Part shown: positions 55,315 through 64,000 of the stretch, one piece after another
Layout: each line of letters opens with the position of its first letter
Numbering within the stretch: position 1 is the stretch's first letter
Source: Myxocyprinus asiaticus
Taxonomy: Eukaryota > Chordata > Actinopteri > Cypriniformes > Catostomidae
Reading direction: 5' to 3'
DNA length: 64,000 bases
Assembly (NCBI RefSeq): GCF_019703515.2
Contig: NC_059356.1
Span: 26,837,197-26,901,196 of the forward strand
Translations under genes and position numbers: made by a program
Notes under the pieces: generated by a model
What the model was told of the DNA's origin: nothing
What the model saw: the letters and a program-made list of their open reading frames with translations, nothing else
The model's database searches: none

Positions 55315-56836
55315 TTTTTATTTTTTTATTTATTTATTTTTTTTTTTTTTTGCTGAGACATTTAAGATGTACACAAACTTAAATTATTTTAATCACATAA
55401 AAGTGCATAGAATTCCATATTCCTTTATTTATTTATATATTGTTATGTATGTATTTATTTGCCATGTTTCGTATTATTTTTTAATCCTTCAGTCTTTATT
55501 TTCAATAGTGCACTGAAAGAACTGCACATGTACAATCTCAATGTACTTCATATACAGCCAGTACAACTCATAAATAATTATTTATTTTCACACTCATTTA
55601 CAGTATTTGTTGTGTACCGACTGCTCTGATGCGGCCCGTGAGAGATTTTAGAAATAGAACAGAATTTGTCTCGCTGTTGAGAAATGATATGTATTGTTCA
55701 TAAAGCACTATATATAAATTATATATAATGTACTGTGTCATTCTTTTATTCAAAACACATGTTAAAACACATGTGATAGAGTGTAATGCTACTCTTAAAG
55801 TAGAATTTTAAGAACTATATCAGATGGTTTACAAAAAAAAAAAAAAAAAAGTAAAAAGAAAGCAGGGCATTTTTTGCTCCCACATTTTGAACTTTAAGGC
55901 ATTTCTTTGTCACTTTGGGGTCATTTTGCCCCGAGCCCCCCTTGACCCTGCATCACTGTTCTTTTACAAGCATTGTTGGTGAGAGAAATATTTTTAACAC
56001 AAAATGTGATTAAAACTTGCACAATATTAAGCATACAATATAAAGATGATGCAATAGTGGCAATCTAGTTGCATCTAACCTTTTTTTCTTATTTTTACAA
56101 TGATGCGTCCCCCAGTTGAAAGATTCTGGACACTCCTGAGCTATGGCCAACCTTTCATAAGTAAACATTAGTGTTTTATTGGGAGTACAGCAGGCGAGAT
56201 GTCGAGGACATGCTTATTAATATATGCCCTTACCCAAACCCCTCATCTAAACCCAGCCAATCTGTAAACATGATAGGAAGCTGTTGTGTGTGACTTTAGT
56301 AAGAAACAGTAGCGTATTAGATGGAAACAATGTCACACAACGTGATTGGCTGTAGTGAAAGTCGTATGAATTCATAGGAGAATAGTCATATGATAACATA
56401 TGAATTTGCCAAATTTAGAGAAATCGTATGAATCCTTACAATTTCACAGTGTGTTGGTGTGGTGATTGTCTGATGGGAAAAGTGTTCAGCGGCTGCTATT
56501 GGTCCTTCAATAATGCAGAATGGGTGAGGAAGGGTAGCCAGTGGAATTTTTGGTGCCCCCTATCAGGGATTCATGCCCTGCGCAGAGTCCGAAACATGCG
56601 TATAGGGAGCAGATAGGGTAAAATGGGGCTAAAGGCACATCTTAATGAAAATGTGATTTTTTTTTTTCTGGTCACAGGGTTTAAAGATTTAAGAAATAAT
56701 AATAAAAAAATACATTTATTGAATATTGATGGAGCAACATAATTTGTGTGAAAATAAACAATAACGGAAACAAATTCGTATTTTTTTTTTAAAAAAAAAG
56801 GTGGAGAGGATGCCTTTTATCCCACACTTAGGGTAA

Positions 56837-57035
56837 AAAGGCCCCCCAGAGGTTTATAGTGATATTGTGTAGATATAGGGGCAACAGTTATGGGGCAAAA
56901 TTTGTCAACTAATGCAAATACAGAGAGCAGGATGCTTTTTTTAAGTAACAAATACAAAAATTAAATAAATAACCACTACAGAAAATGGTCATTTCCAACA
57001 CATTTGGCATTTCATAACATCTCAAATATTCTATA
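56837..57035 (+). repeat. Partial third tandem unit (D)
   Basis: Repeats the first 200 bp of units B and C, then ends before the G-rich tract and promoter, so no V segment follows. Confidence 0.8.
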
Positions 57036-57137
57036 AACAAATTAATCTCCATTGTGATTTACGATGGCTCTGTATGGAGCCCCTAAAGGGACATGGTGGT
57101 GCAAAAATTATGAGATGGGAGGAAAAAATATTTTTCA

Positions 57138-57275
57138 AATCCTTTGCGTTCTCTCGCAAAACTTTTGCGTTCTCTCCCAAAGATATTTGTGTTCTCTCGC
57201 AAAACATTTGTGTTCTCTTGCAAACCCTGTTATGTTCTCACGCGAAACATGTGTTATCACGAGAGACTTTTGCGC
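57138..57275. repeat. Minisatellite, unit about 22 bp
   Basis: About six imperfect copies of TTTGCGTTCTCTCGCAAAAC. Each unit contains a short inverted pair (TTTGCG and CGCAAA), so single strands could fold. Confidence 0.8.
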
Positions 57276-57464
57276 GGTACTTTGCTCCTCAACATCACCT
57301 GAATGATCATCGCATTCCTGTCTGGTGGTTCCTGCACTGGTGAAAGACGTTGTCCATCTTTCGCGGTAAGTTAATATATATTTAACTCGTATATAGAAGA
57401 ATAAACCAAACTTCCATGTGATTATATTCAACACGCTGCAACAATTAATTGTTGTAGCTCAACA

Positions 57465-57552
57465 ATGGAGGAGGATCTTCAACAGTTTTTAAGGTCACGA
57501 CATGTTCCCGAAGAACATGTTCATCACTCACATGAAAAGGGACAAGGTGGGT
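57465..57552 (+). CDS. Possible first exon, SAM-like start
   Basis: ATG at 57465 reads MEEDLQQFLRSRHVPEEHV up to HEKGQG, then a GTGGGTAA donor-like string at 57551. The pattern resembles the first helices of SAM-domain proteins, which often begin MEEDLxxFLRxR. No further exon was found downstream, so this is a weak suggestion. Confidence 0.2.
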
Positions 57553-58053
57553 AATGTGTCATTATAGTTCAATGGGCCTACATTTAGGTGATATGTTAAT
57601 GATAATGATGTAACCAAATGTGTTGACGTGTATCCCTGTGTGTGTAAAGGTTTTAATATTATCGTTAAAACCATGACCACATTTGTACACGTCTGCATTG
57701 TTATTACTAACCAAGGAAACCAAAGCTAGCGTATAGCCATACCACTTCTTAAGTCTCATCTTTGTTTTTAAATCAGAATTGATTTTTCATACCTTAAATA
57801 CTTACTGGTTCACTAATAATGGTGTCATAATTGTGTCCTTGCAAAATCTAATAAGAGGGATCATTAAAATTGCACTTTTTTTATTTAGTACTGTCCTGAT
57901 GAAGCTGTTTTACATGAGATACTTACATTTAATTCACAATAACCTAAATGACACAAATAAGCCTGTTCAAAACTTTGCATCCTCCTGTTTATTGTTATGT
58001 TTGGCTTCCTGTGTGATGAGTGACTGTATTTTTTTTATTTCTATTTATTTATT

Positions 58054-58084
<31 letters not shown>

Positions 58085-58230
58085 GCTTTGTCCTGAGTGA
58101 GTAAAAATGCTTACTGTTCCTAAGAAAAATCCTTTGGATTGGATTTCCAGCATCTTCTGCGCAGTTTAGCTGTTCCCTACACTGTCTATATGATGTTGAT
58201 AACCAACTTTTCACTTAGGACAATTTAAGA
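57553..58230. other. Unassigned; (GT)n at 58055-58080
   Basis: AT-rich sequence without a recognised gene. A run of 13 GT units lies at 58055-58080. Confidence 0.5.
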
Positions 58231-58513
58231 GACATGTGCATAACTATTACAAACAATACAAACATTCATTGATGCTCAAGAAGGCAGCACAGTATTTTAA
58301 CAACCAAGGGTACATTTTATATCAGGATATGATCTGTGTAAACCTATTATTTTGTGGGAAATATGAAGGACAGTACTAAATATAATAATTTATCCCATAT
58401 ATAAATTACACAGATAATATACTGAAAAGTTTTTCACCATAGTTTTATATAATGTGTTGCCTTCTTGAGCATCAATGAATGTTTGCACCTTTTATAATAG
58501 TTGTGCATGTGTC
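58231..58513. repeat. Fold-back inverted repeat
   Basis: Arms of about 65 bp (58231-58295 and 58449-58513) are inverted copies with a few mismatches; the core TTCATTGATGCTCAAGAAGG is perfect. The loop of about 150 bp is AT-rich. Probably a MITE or fold-back element; no clear target duplication. Confidence 0.75.
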
Positions 58514-58953
58514 AAATATAAAAGTGTGAAAGCTGCATCTCAACCTCATATAGGCACTGCTTGAAAGACTCATGCACCACTATAAATTTACATTTATTAA
58601 TTCAGCAGAAACTTTTATCCAAACTGACTTACACAATGAGAAACAATGAATAAATTTATCATAAGAGCTATTAACAACATCTGCAGTACAAGTTTGTGTA
58701 GCAGCAAATTAGACTAGGCTAGAACACAATTAAAAATGCAGAAATGAGAATGAAAAAGAGGGGTTTAAATTACAAAGATTTATGTTAGTTCTTGATCAGT
58801 TAAGTGATTGTATAAAAGGTGTGTCTAAAAGCTGTTTTGAAAGTTGTGTTAATCACAGCAAATCGGGTGCTGTTTGGAAACCATAAAGGAATAGTGAGAG
58901 TAAAGGTTCTTGAAAGTGATTTTGTCCCTTGATTCTAGACTAGAGGAACAATC
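58514..58953. other. Flank of the chromovirus, fish repeat-like
   Basis: Contains TTTACATTTATTAATTCAGC and CTTTTATCCAAACTGACTTA, resembling a widespread fish interspersed repeat known to me by its TTTTATCCAAAGCGACTTAC core. No gene. Confidence 0.4.
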
Positions 58954-59067
58954 TGTCAGAGCCAGGAATTGAACTTGGGTCTCTGGCGCAAGAGTCTTAA
59001 TTGCTACCACTGAGCCACAGAAGGGAGTTGAAGACAAAATAAAACATTAAAGCAGAAAACTCTGACA
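58954..59067 (-). mobile_element. 3' LTR of chromovirus copy 2, internally deleted
   Basis: TGTCAGAG...CTCTGACA, 114 bp, matching both ends of the 523-bp LTR at 63339 with about 400 bp missing from the middle. CAATC lies just outside, against CAACC beyond the other LTR: a likely 5-bp target duplication with one mismatch. A purine tract (minus-strand AGAGGGAGGGG) adjoins it. It contains tRNA-like A and B boxes. Confidence 0.85.
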
Positions 59068-59547
59068 GGACCCCTCCCTCTAGGAACAGCTCCTGACGTT
59101 CCCTCCTGGACGACTGGACTTGCGAGCATGAAATTCTTGAATTTGTTTGGGGTCCAAGATGTCCTTGGCAGGGACCCAGGAGCGCTCCTCAGGGCCATAT
59201 CCTTCCCAGTCCACAAGATACTGCCGGGACCCACGTACTCGACGGGCATCCAGTATTCTGTGGACTGTGTAGGCTGGCTGGCCACCAATGATACGAGGAG
59301 GGGGAGGTTTACCTGTCGCAAGAAAAGGAGAAGACAAAACAGGTTTTAACAGTGAGACATGAAAAGTGGGATTTATCTTCAAAGACCTAGGCAAATATAA
59401 ACGGTAAGTAACTGGGTTTATTTTCCTGGCAATCCTAAAGGGGCCAATGAACCTCTGGGAAAGTTTACGGGATTCCACCCGCAAGGGAATGTTCTTGGTG
59501 GAGAGCCAGACTCTTTGGCCGGGCGCAGAGTGGGGGCAGGTCTGCGT
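59068..59547 (-). pseudogene. Chromovirus copy 2 integrase C-terminus with chromodomain
   Basis: The minus-strand frame 59484-59080 holds [18 protein letters not shown] (the GPF region of chromovirus integrases) and the chromodomain [20 protein letters not shown]. It is separated from the catalytic core by a frameshift near 59545. Tethers integration to chromatin in active relatives. Confidence 0.88.
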
Positions 59548-60540
59548 CTACAATTGGCCTGGTGCCGATACTGCTGAGAGACCTTCAAGAGCTTGAGTCA
59601 GGCTTTTTTCCCCCCATGTCTGGCGGCAACGTTTAACGAACTGTTGAGCAGAGGGAACTGCAACCTCCACTTCTTGCTCAGGGAATAGAGGAGGGGTGTA
59701 TCCCAACTGGCACTCGAAAGGGGACATGCCTGTAGCTGAGGAGCGAAGGGTATTGTGAGCGTATTCTGCCCACATGATGAAGGAAGACCAAGAGGATGGG
59801 TTGTTAGCTGCCATACACCTCAGTGTAGTCTCAAGATCCTGGTTAAGCCTCTCCGTTTGCCCATTGGACTCTGGGTGGAACCCAGAAGATAGACTCACTC
59901 TAGCCCCCAGAGATTGACAAAATGCCCGCCAGAATCGGGAGGAAAATTGGTGTCCTCGATCAGAGACGATGTCTTGTGGGATGCCAAAGACTCGGAAGAC
60001 GTGGTTTATAACCAATTCAGCGGTGGGTAGTTTGGGCAGATGAATGAATCGGGCGGCCTTGGAGAATCTGTCAACTATGATCATGATAGTGGTGTTGCCT
60101 CGTGATAGTGGAAGTCCAGTGATAAAATCCATAGAAAAGTGAGACCAAGGTCTATGAGGTATGGAGAGAGGATGCAATAGCCCCTGTGGAGAGCGGTGAG
60201 GGACCTTATTTTGGTTGCACGTGGGACATGCATTTACAAACGTTGTCACATCCTCCTTGATAGTTGGCCACCAAAATAGTCTTTGGAGGAACTCAAGAGT
60301 GCGAGAGGTACCAGGATGACAAGTGAGACGAGAGGAGTGTCCCCACTGGAGGATCTGGGAGCGGATAGCTTTAGGGACAAACAGGCAGTGGGTTGGCCCC
60401 CCTCCTGGGTCAGGTTTTCGGGCTTGGGCTTGTTTTACAGTATTTTCCAGATCCCACCTGATAGGAGCTATTATCTTGGATCTGGGAATAATTGATGCAA
60501 TAGAATCTTCCTGTGGAGTGTTTACATATACTCGGGACAA
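59548..60540 (-). pseudogene. Chromovirus copy 2 integrase catalytic core
   Basis: A 330-codon frame. Zinc region: SSRLTCHPGTSRTLEFL and CPTC. The catalytic triad is complete: SMDFITGLP (Asp), DIVSDRGHQF (Asp) and SNGQTERLNQ (Glu). The frame overlaps the RT frame by 19 bp, so it is one base-shift away from a continuous Pol. The core looks undamaged, but the shifts on both sides break the polyprotein. Confidence 0.9.
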
Positions 60541-61721
60541 AACATCAGGTTTTTAGAGCCGGGGCAATAGGATAAGATGAACTGGAAATGGTTGAAGAAT
60601 AAGGACCAACGTGACTGGCGGGGGTTGAGTCGCTTTGCCTGCTGAATGTATTCCAGATTTTTGTGGTCCATGAATACTTGGAATGGATGTTTGGCCCCCT
60701 CAAGCCAATGCCTCCACACTTCAAGCGCTAGCTTAACTGCCAGTAACTCTCGATCCCCAACATGATAGTTCATCTCAGTCGGTGTAAGGTGGTGGGAAAG
60801 GAATGCACATGGATGCAACTTGTTGTACTCCCCTCTTTGGGACAGCACAGCTCCAACCCCTACATCCGAAGCATCGACCTCCACGATGAAGGGTTTATCT
60901 GGGTTAGGGAGAATGAGAATAGGTGCAGAGGTAAAATGGCTTTTGAGTTTGCTGAAGGCCAACTCTGCTTCATGTCCCCAATTAAAGCTGGTTGTGTTCC
61001 CCTTGGTGAGGGCAGATAAAGGAGCCGTCACAGTACTGAAGTTCCAGATGAACTTGCGATAAAAATTGGCGAAACCAAGGAAACGCTGTACTTCCTTTAC
61101 CGACGAGGGGGAGGGCCAATCCACAACTGCTTGAACCTTGTGAGGGTCCATTTGTATCTGGCCAGGCTTGATAGTGAACCCCAGGAACTGAACTTTGGTC
61201 ACATGGAACTCACATTTCTCAGGTTTAACATAAAGATGGTTATCAAGAAGATGTCGGAGAACCTTACTGATGTGTTTTACATGTTCTTGGAGGGAACTCG
61301 AGAAGATGAGGATATCGTCCAAGTAGACAAACACAAATTGGTTGAGCATGTCTCTGAGAACATCATTAATGAGAGCTTGAAATACTGCAGGAGCATTGGT
61401 GAGACCGAAGGGCATAACCAAATATTCATAGTGCCCAGTGGGCGTGTTGAAGGCGGTCTTCCATTCATCTCCTTGCCTGATGCGCACGAGATGGTAGGCA
61501 TTGCGCAAGTCAAGCTTAGTGAAGATGGAGGCTTCTTGCAGAATTTCGAAAGCAGTGGTCATTAATGGCAAGGGATAGCGGTTTTGAACAGTGATCTTAT
61601 TAAGGCCCCTGTAATCAATACATGGCGGAGTCCGCCATCCTTCTTCCCAATGAAAAAGAATCCAGCTCCAGCAGGGGAAGTGGATGGTTGGATGATACCT
61701 GCCGCAAGGGATTTGGTTCAT
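60522..61721 (-). pseudogene. Chromovirus copy 2 reverse transcriptase and RNase H
   Basis: A 399-codon frame: [35 protein letters not shown] (catalytic Asp), [29 protein letters not shown] (YLDD), then RNase H with [12 protein letters not shown] (Asp), [11 protein letters not shown] (Glu) and [10 protein letters not shown] (Asp). The RT finger region before CIDYRG is scrambled by a frameshift near 61640. All catalytic residues of both enzymes are present. Confidence 0.92.
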
Positions 61722-62077
61722 TCGGGGGGAGACAAAGAGAATATATGACCTCTGGAGGGGCAGGTTCCTGGGAGCAGCTCAATGGCGCAATCATAGGGGC
61801 GATGAGGAGGTAAGGATGTGGCCTTCCTTTTGCTGAACACTGCCTTGAGGTGGTGGTACTGAACAGGGACTTGAGACAGATCTAGGGTTTCTTGGGACTC
61901 GAGAACAAGTTCAGGGGAATTCTAGTCCAAGCATGTAGTCTGACAGGTGGGACCCCAACTGAGAACAGCGCCAGTGGACCAGTCAAAGTGTGGGTTATGC
62001 TGGAGGAGCCAGGGGCGACCGAGGATAATAGGAAACTCTGGAGTCTGTATAAGGTGAAAGCACATTCTCTCCTGGTG

Positions 62078-62440
62078 CTAGTAAGTGACGAGACCATGGA
62101 GAGAGGTGAGGTGGGTTATTTTCCCTGGAGCTAACGGTCTTTCATCCAAGGCTATCACAGTTAGGGGGGCAGGAAGGGAATTAATAGGAATCTGGAGACT
62201 CTTGGCAAGGGAAATATCCATGAAATTCCCAGCAGCACTAGAATCAATCAATGCCCTGAGTTGGTGTTTTTGATCTCCCCAAGTGAGTGTGATGGGAAGG
62301 AACAATCCAGAGTTGGAAGGTGAAGCTGTGCGTGTAACTCCCATTACAGTCCTTCCTTGCCTGTACGGGACTGGGCGTTTCCTGAAAGCTCGTGGCAGGC
62401 AGAGCGAACATGACCATACACTCCACAATATAGACAACAT
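62078..62440 (-). pseudogene. Chromovirus copy 2 protease
   Basis: Minus-strand RALIDSSAAGNFMD is the retropepsin site; the usual D-S-G has Ser for Gly. Downstream PLTVIALDERPL is typical of chromovirus proteases. The LGxPWL linker expected next is in another frame. Confidence 0.78.
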
Positions 62441-63320
62441 CGCTCTCTCATGCGACGGTCTCGTTCTGATGGGGAAAGCCTAGTCCTTCCCAATTGCATG
62501 GGTTCCGAGGACTTATGGGGCACTGGTAGCATTGGAGCAAGTGCTGGACTGGCAGACAACGTGGAAACAGACAGCCGGTTCAGGCGATTATCCAGCCAGA
62601 TTGCTTGATCCATGAGGGTCTCGAGATCACAAGCAGGTTCTCTGGTAGCCATATCATCCTTGATTGCCTCAGACAGACCATTCAGGAAGCACACCTTGAG
62701 GGCCTCGTCGTTCCAGCCGCTCCCTGCTGCAACTGTCCGAAATTGTATGGCATATTCAGCTGCGCTGCCATTACCTAGTTGGAGGGTGAGAAGTCTCTTA
62801 GAGGCTTGCCGGCCACTGAGGGGGTGGTCAAAGACTCGCTTGAACTCCTTTTCAAACACAGAATAACTGGAACAGAAGGGTGCCTGTGCCTTCCACACCA
62901 CTGTTGCCCAAGAAAGAGCATTGCCAGAAAGGAGGGTAATAACATATGCAATCTTGGCCTGATCTGAGGGGAAGTAAGATGGTTGTAATTCAAATGTGAG
63001 AGCATTGCTCTCAGGAACACATCACATGCACTGAGATCACCTGAGAAATGTTGCAGTGGAGGTAGGCAAGGTTCAATCAGGGGAGAGAGTACTCAAGAAT
63101 CCAGAAGGGGTACCAAGGCAGCAGGAGAAGCAGTAGCTGAAGTAGAGAGCAACCAGTCCAAGATCTGACAAACAGAAATCATGAGATCCAACAGCACTTG
63201 TGAGTGTTTAGCCATCACAGTCTCCTGCTGGAGCAGTGCTGACTCATGGCATTGGATTGTGAACTCCTGCTGAGCAATTATGGCCAGGAGTTCTTGAACA
63301 TTAGGCATCTCTGGGTTCAT
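62344..63320 (-). pseudogene. Chromovirus copy 2 Gag
   Basis: The start ATG at 63320 reads MNPEMPNVQELLAIIAQQE. A stop or shift at about 63093 ends this frame. The capsid resumes at 62901 (FEKEFKRVFDHP, AAEYAIQFRTVAAGSGWND, PACDLETLMDQAIWLDNRL) and ends in the zinc knuckle CLYCGVYGHVRSAC (CX2CX4HX4C). Gag forms the particle shell and binds RNA. It is broken between the two parts. Confidence 0.85.
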
Positions 63321-63338
63321 AGTGTGGCTTGGTTATTT

Positions 63339-63861
63339 TGCCAGAGCTGGGAATTGAACTTGGGTCTCTGGCGCAAGAGTCTTAATTGCTACCACTGAGC
63401 CACAGAAGGGAGTTGAACCCAATAGTCAGACGCACTCTTAAAAGAACTCAAGAGTTTATCAACAAAAATAGCAAAAGAGTACAAAAAGCAATTTCTTACT
63501 GACAATCACAAAAAACAGAAAAATCTTTAGTCCAGAAAAGGATCTGAAAGGAGGAAAAATAATCTCCAAAAAACTCAGGAAAAAGATATCAAAAAACAGC
63601 AAAAAATAAACACGGGGAAAGAACAAACCAAAAGGCTTACTAAGTTTAGTACTTGGAACTAGAGCAAACTTACGGCAGTAACTGGCTAGGAACATCAATA
63701 ACCAAGCAAAGAAACAAAGGAAGTGAACAACTTAAATACACAGTCCAGAATGAGGCACAGGTGAAAACAATAACACATGATAAAATGGCGTGAAACTGAA
63801 AAGAAATACAATGAGGGCCTCTAGTGGCCAAAATAAAACATTAAAGCAGAAAACTCTGACA
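63339..63861 (-). mobile_element. 5' LTR of chromovirus copy 2
   Basis: 523 bp; on the minus strand it runs TGTCAGAG...CTCTGGCA. It lies 18 bp upstream of the gag ATG on the minus strand, leaving little room for a primer-binding site. Its last 75 bp carry tRNA-like A and B boxes. Confidence 0.85.
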
Positions 63862-64000
63862 CAACCAGGCACTGCTCCTTCACTGACAATTAGATGTTCA
63901 GAGGTTTCATACACCTATAGGAGTGTATTTAGGTAAGGTGCCATTGGCAGACCTGAAGGTCAGCTTAAAAGCTTTAAATTTGATGTAAGCAGCTACAGGT
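63862..64000. other. Right flank of the chromovirus
   Basis: Begins CAACC (target duplication). No gene is seen to the end of the window. Confidence 0.6.

Larger units (their letters stand above)
54412..56836 (+). repeat. Tandem duplication unit C (carries VH9)
   Basis: About 2.43 kb colinear with unit B, with one deletion of about 230 bp at 55611 that removes the left end of the hAT-like element. VH9 occupies the position of VH8. Confidence 0.92.

Noticed and set aside
1..64000. CRISPR arrays, operons or bacterial features
   Set aside because: Intron-containing immunoglobulin segments and fish transposons show a vertebrate nuclear genome; the repeats seen are microsatellites, minisatellites or transposons.

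Overview
The window looks like part of a teleost fish immunoglobulin heavy-chain (IGHV) locus, most probably from a cyprinid or a related fish. It is AT-rich eukaryotic DNA. All nine substantial IGHV segments lie on the plus strand with the classical layout: octamer promoter, short leader exon, 80-140 bp intron, V exon, then a heptamer-22/23-nonamer recombination signal (RSS). Between them lies a dense bed of fish-type transposons: DIRS-like tyrosine-recombinase retrotransposons, Ty3/gypsy elements of two kinds, Tc1/mariner, an L2-like LINE and hAT-like pieces. No D, J or constant-region exons were found, so this is a V-only part of the locus. The species call is an inference.

Layout. 1-2.3 kb: two blocks that recur at 16.6-17.3 kb and 26.0-27.0 kb, a small MITE and a 500-N assembly gap. 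2.4-6.6 kb: a decayed DIRS element split by a solo LTR. 6.7-8.2 kb: an unknown repeat, then VH1 (pseudogene). 8.8-11.3 kb: a minus-strand gypsy chromovirus remnant. 13.6-15.2 kb: VH2 and VH3 (pseudogenes). 16.3-19.1 kb: a chimeric ORF, a LINE fragment and a diverged array of about 200-bp units. 20.2-21.9 kb: an L2-like LINE. 22.3-25.7 and 27.5-31.4 kb: two minus-strand Gmr1-like gypsy copies with integrase upstream of reverse transcriptase and a SCAN-like Gag. 31.9-33.2 kb: a Tc1 element. 34.1-35.6 kb: an LTR-like sequence. 36.2-37.8 kb: VH4, split by a second Tc1 copy. 38.3-40.5 kb: an inverted DIRS remnant followed by V relics. 42.0-46.5 kb: VH5 (intact), VH6 (one stop codon) and VH7 (open, but without the framework-2 Trp). 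46.8-51.3 kb: the most complete DIRS copy. 51.7-57.0 kb: a tandem duplication of a 2.4-2.7 kb unit carrying VH8 (intact) and VH9 (leader stop). 57.1-58.6 kb: a minisatellite and a fold-back repeat. 59.0-63.9 kb: a nearly complete chromovirus with both LTRs.

How it fits together. Usable V segments (VH5, VH8, perhaps VH7) would supply V exons for V(D)J joining by RAG through their 23-RSSs, driven by octamer promoters. The rest are pseudogenes at several stages of decay. VH4 still has a consensus RSS, and VH9 differs from VH8 by one leader nonsense codon plus a few substitutions. The transposons have cut, separated and copied V units. The most notable signals are a co-varying Cys pair in CDR1 and CDR2, an immunoglobulin-like octamer/TATA arrangement inside the DIRS terminal repeats, a Tc1 insertion within a V exon, and the unusual pol order and SCAN-like Gag of the gypsy copies.
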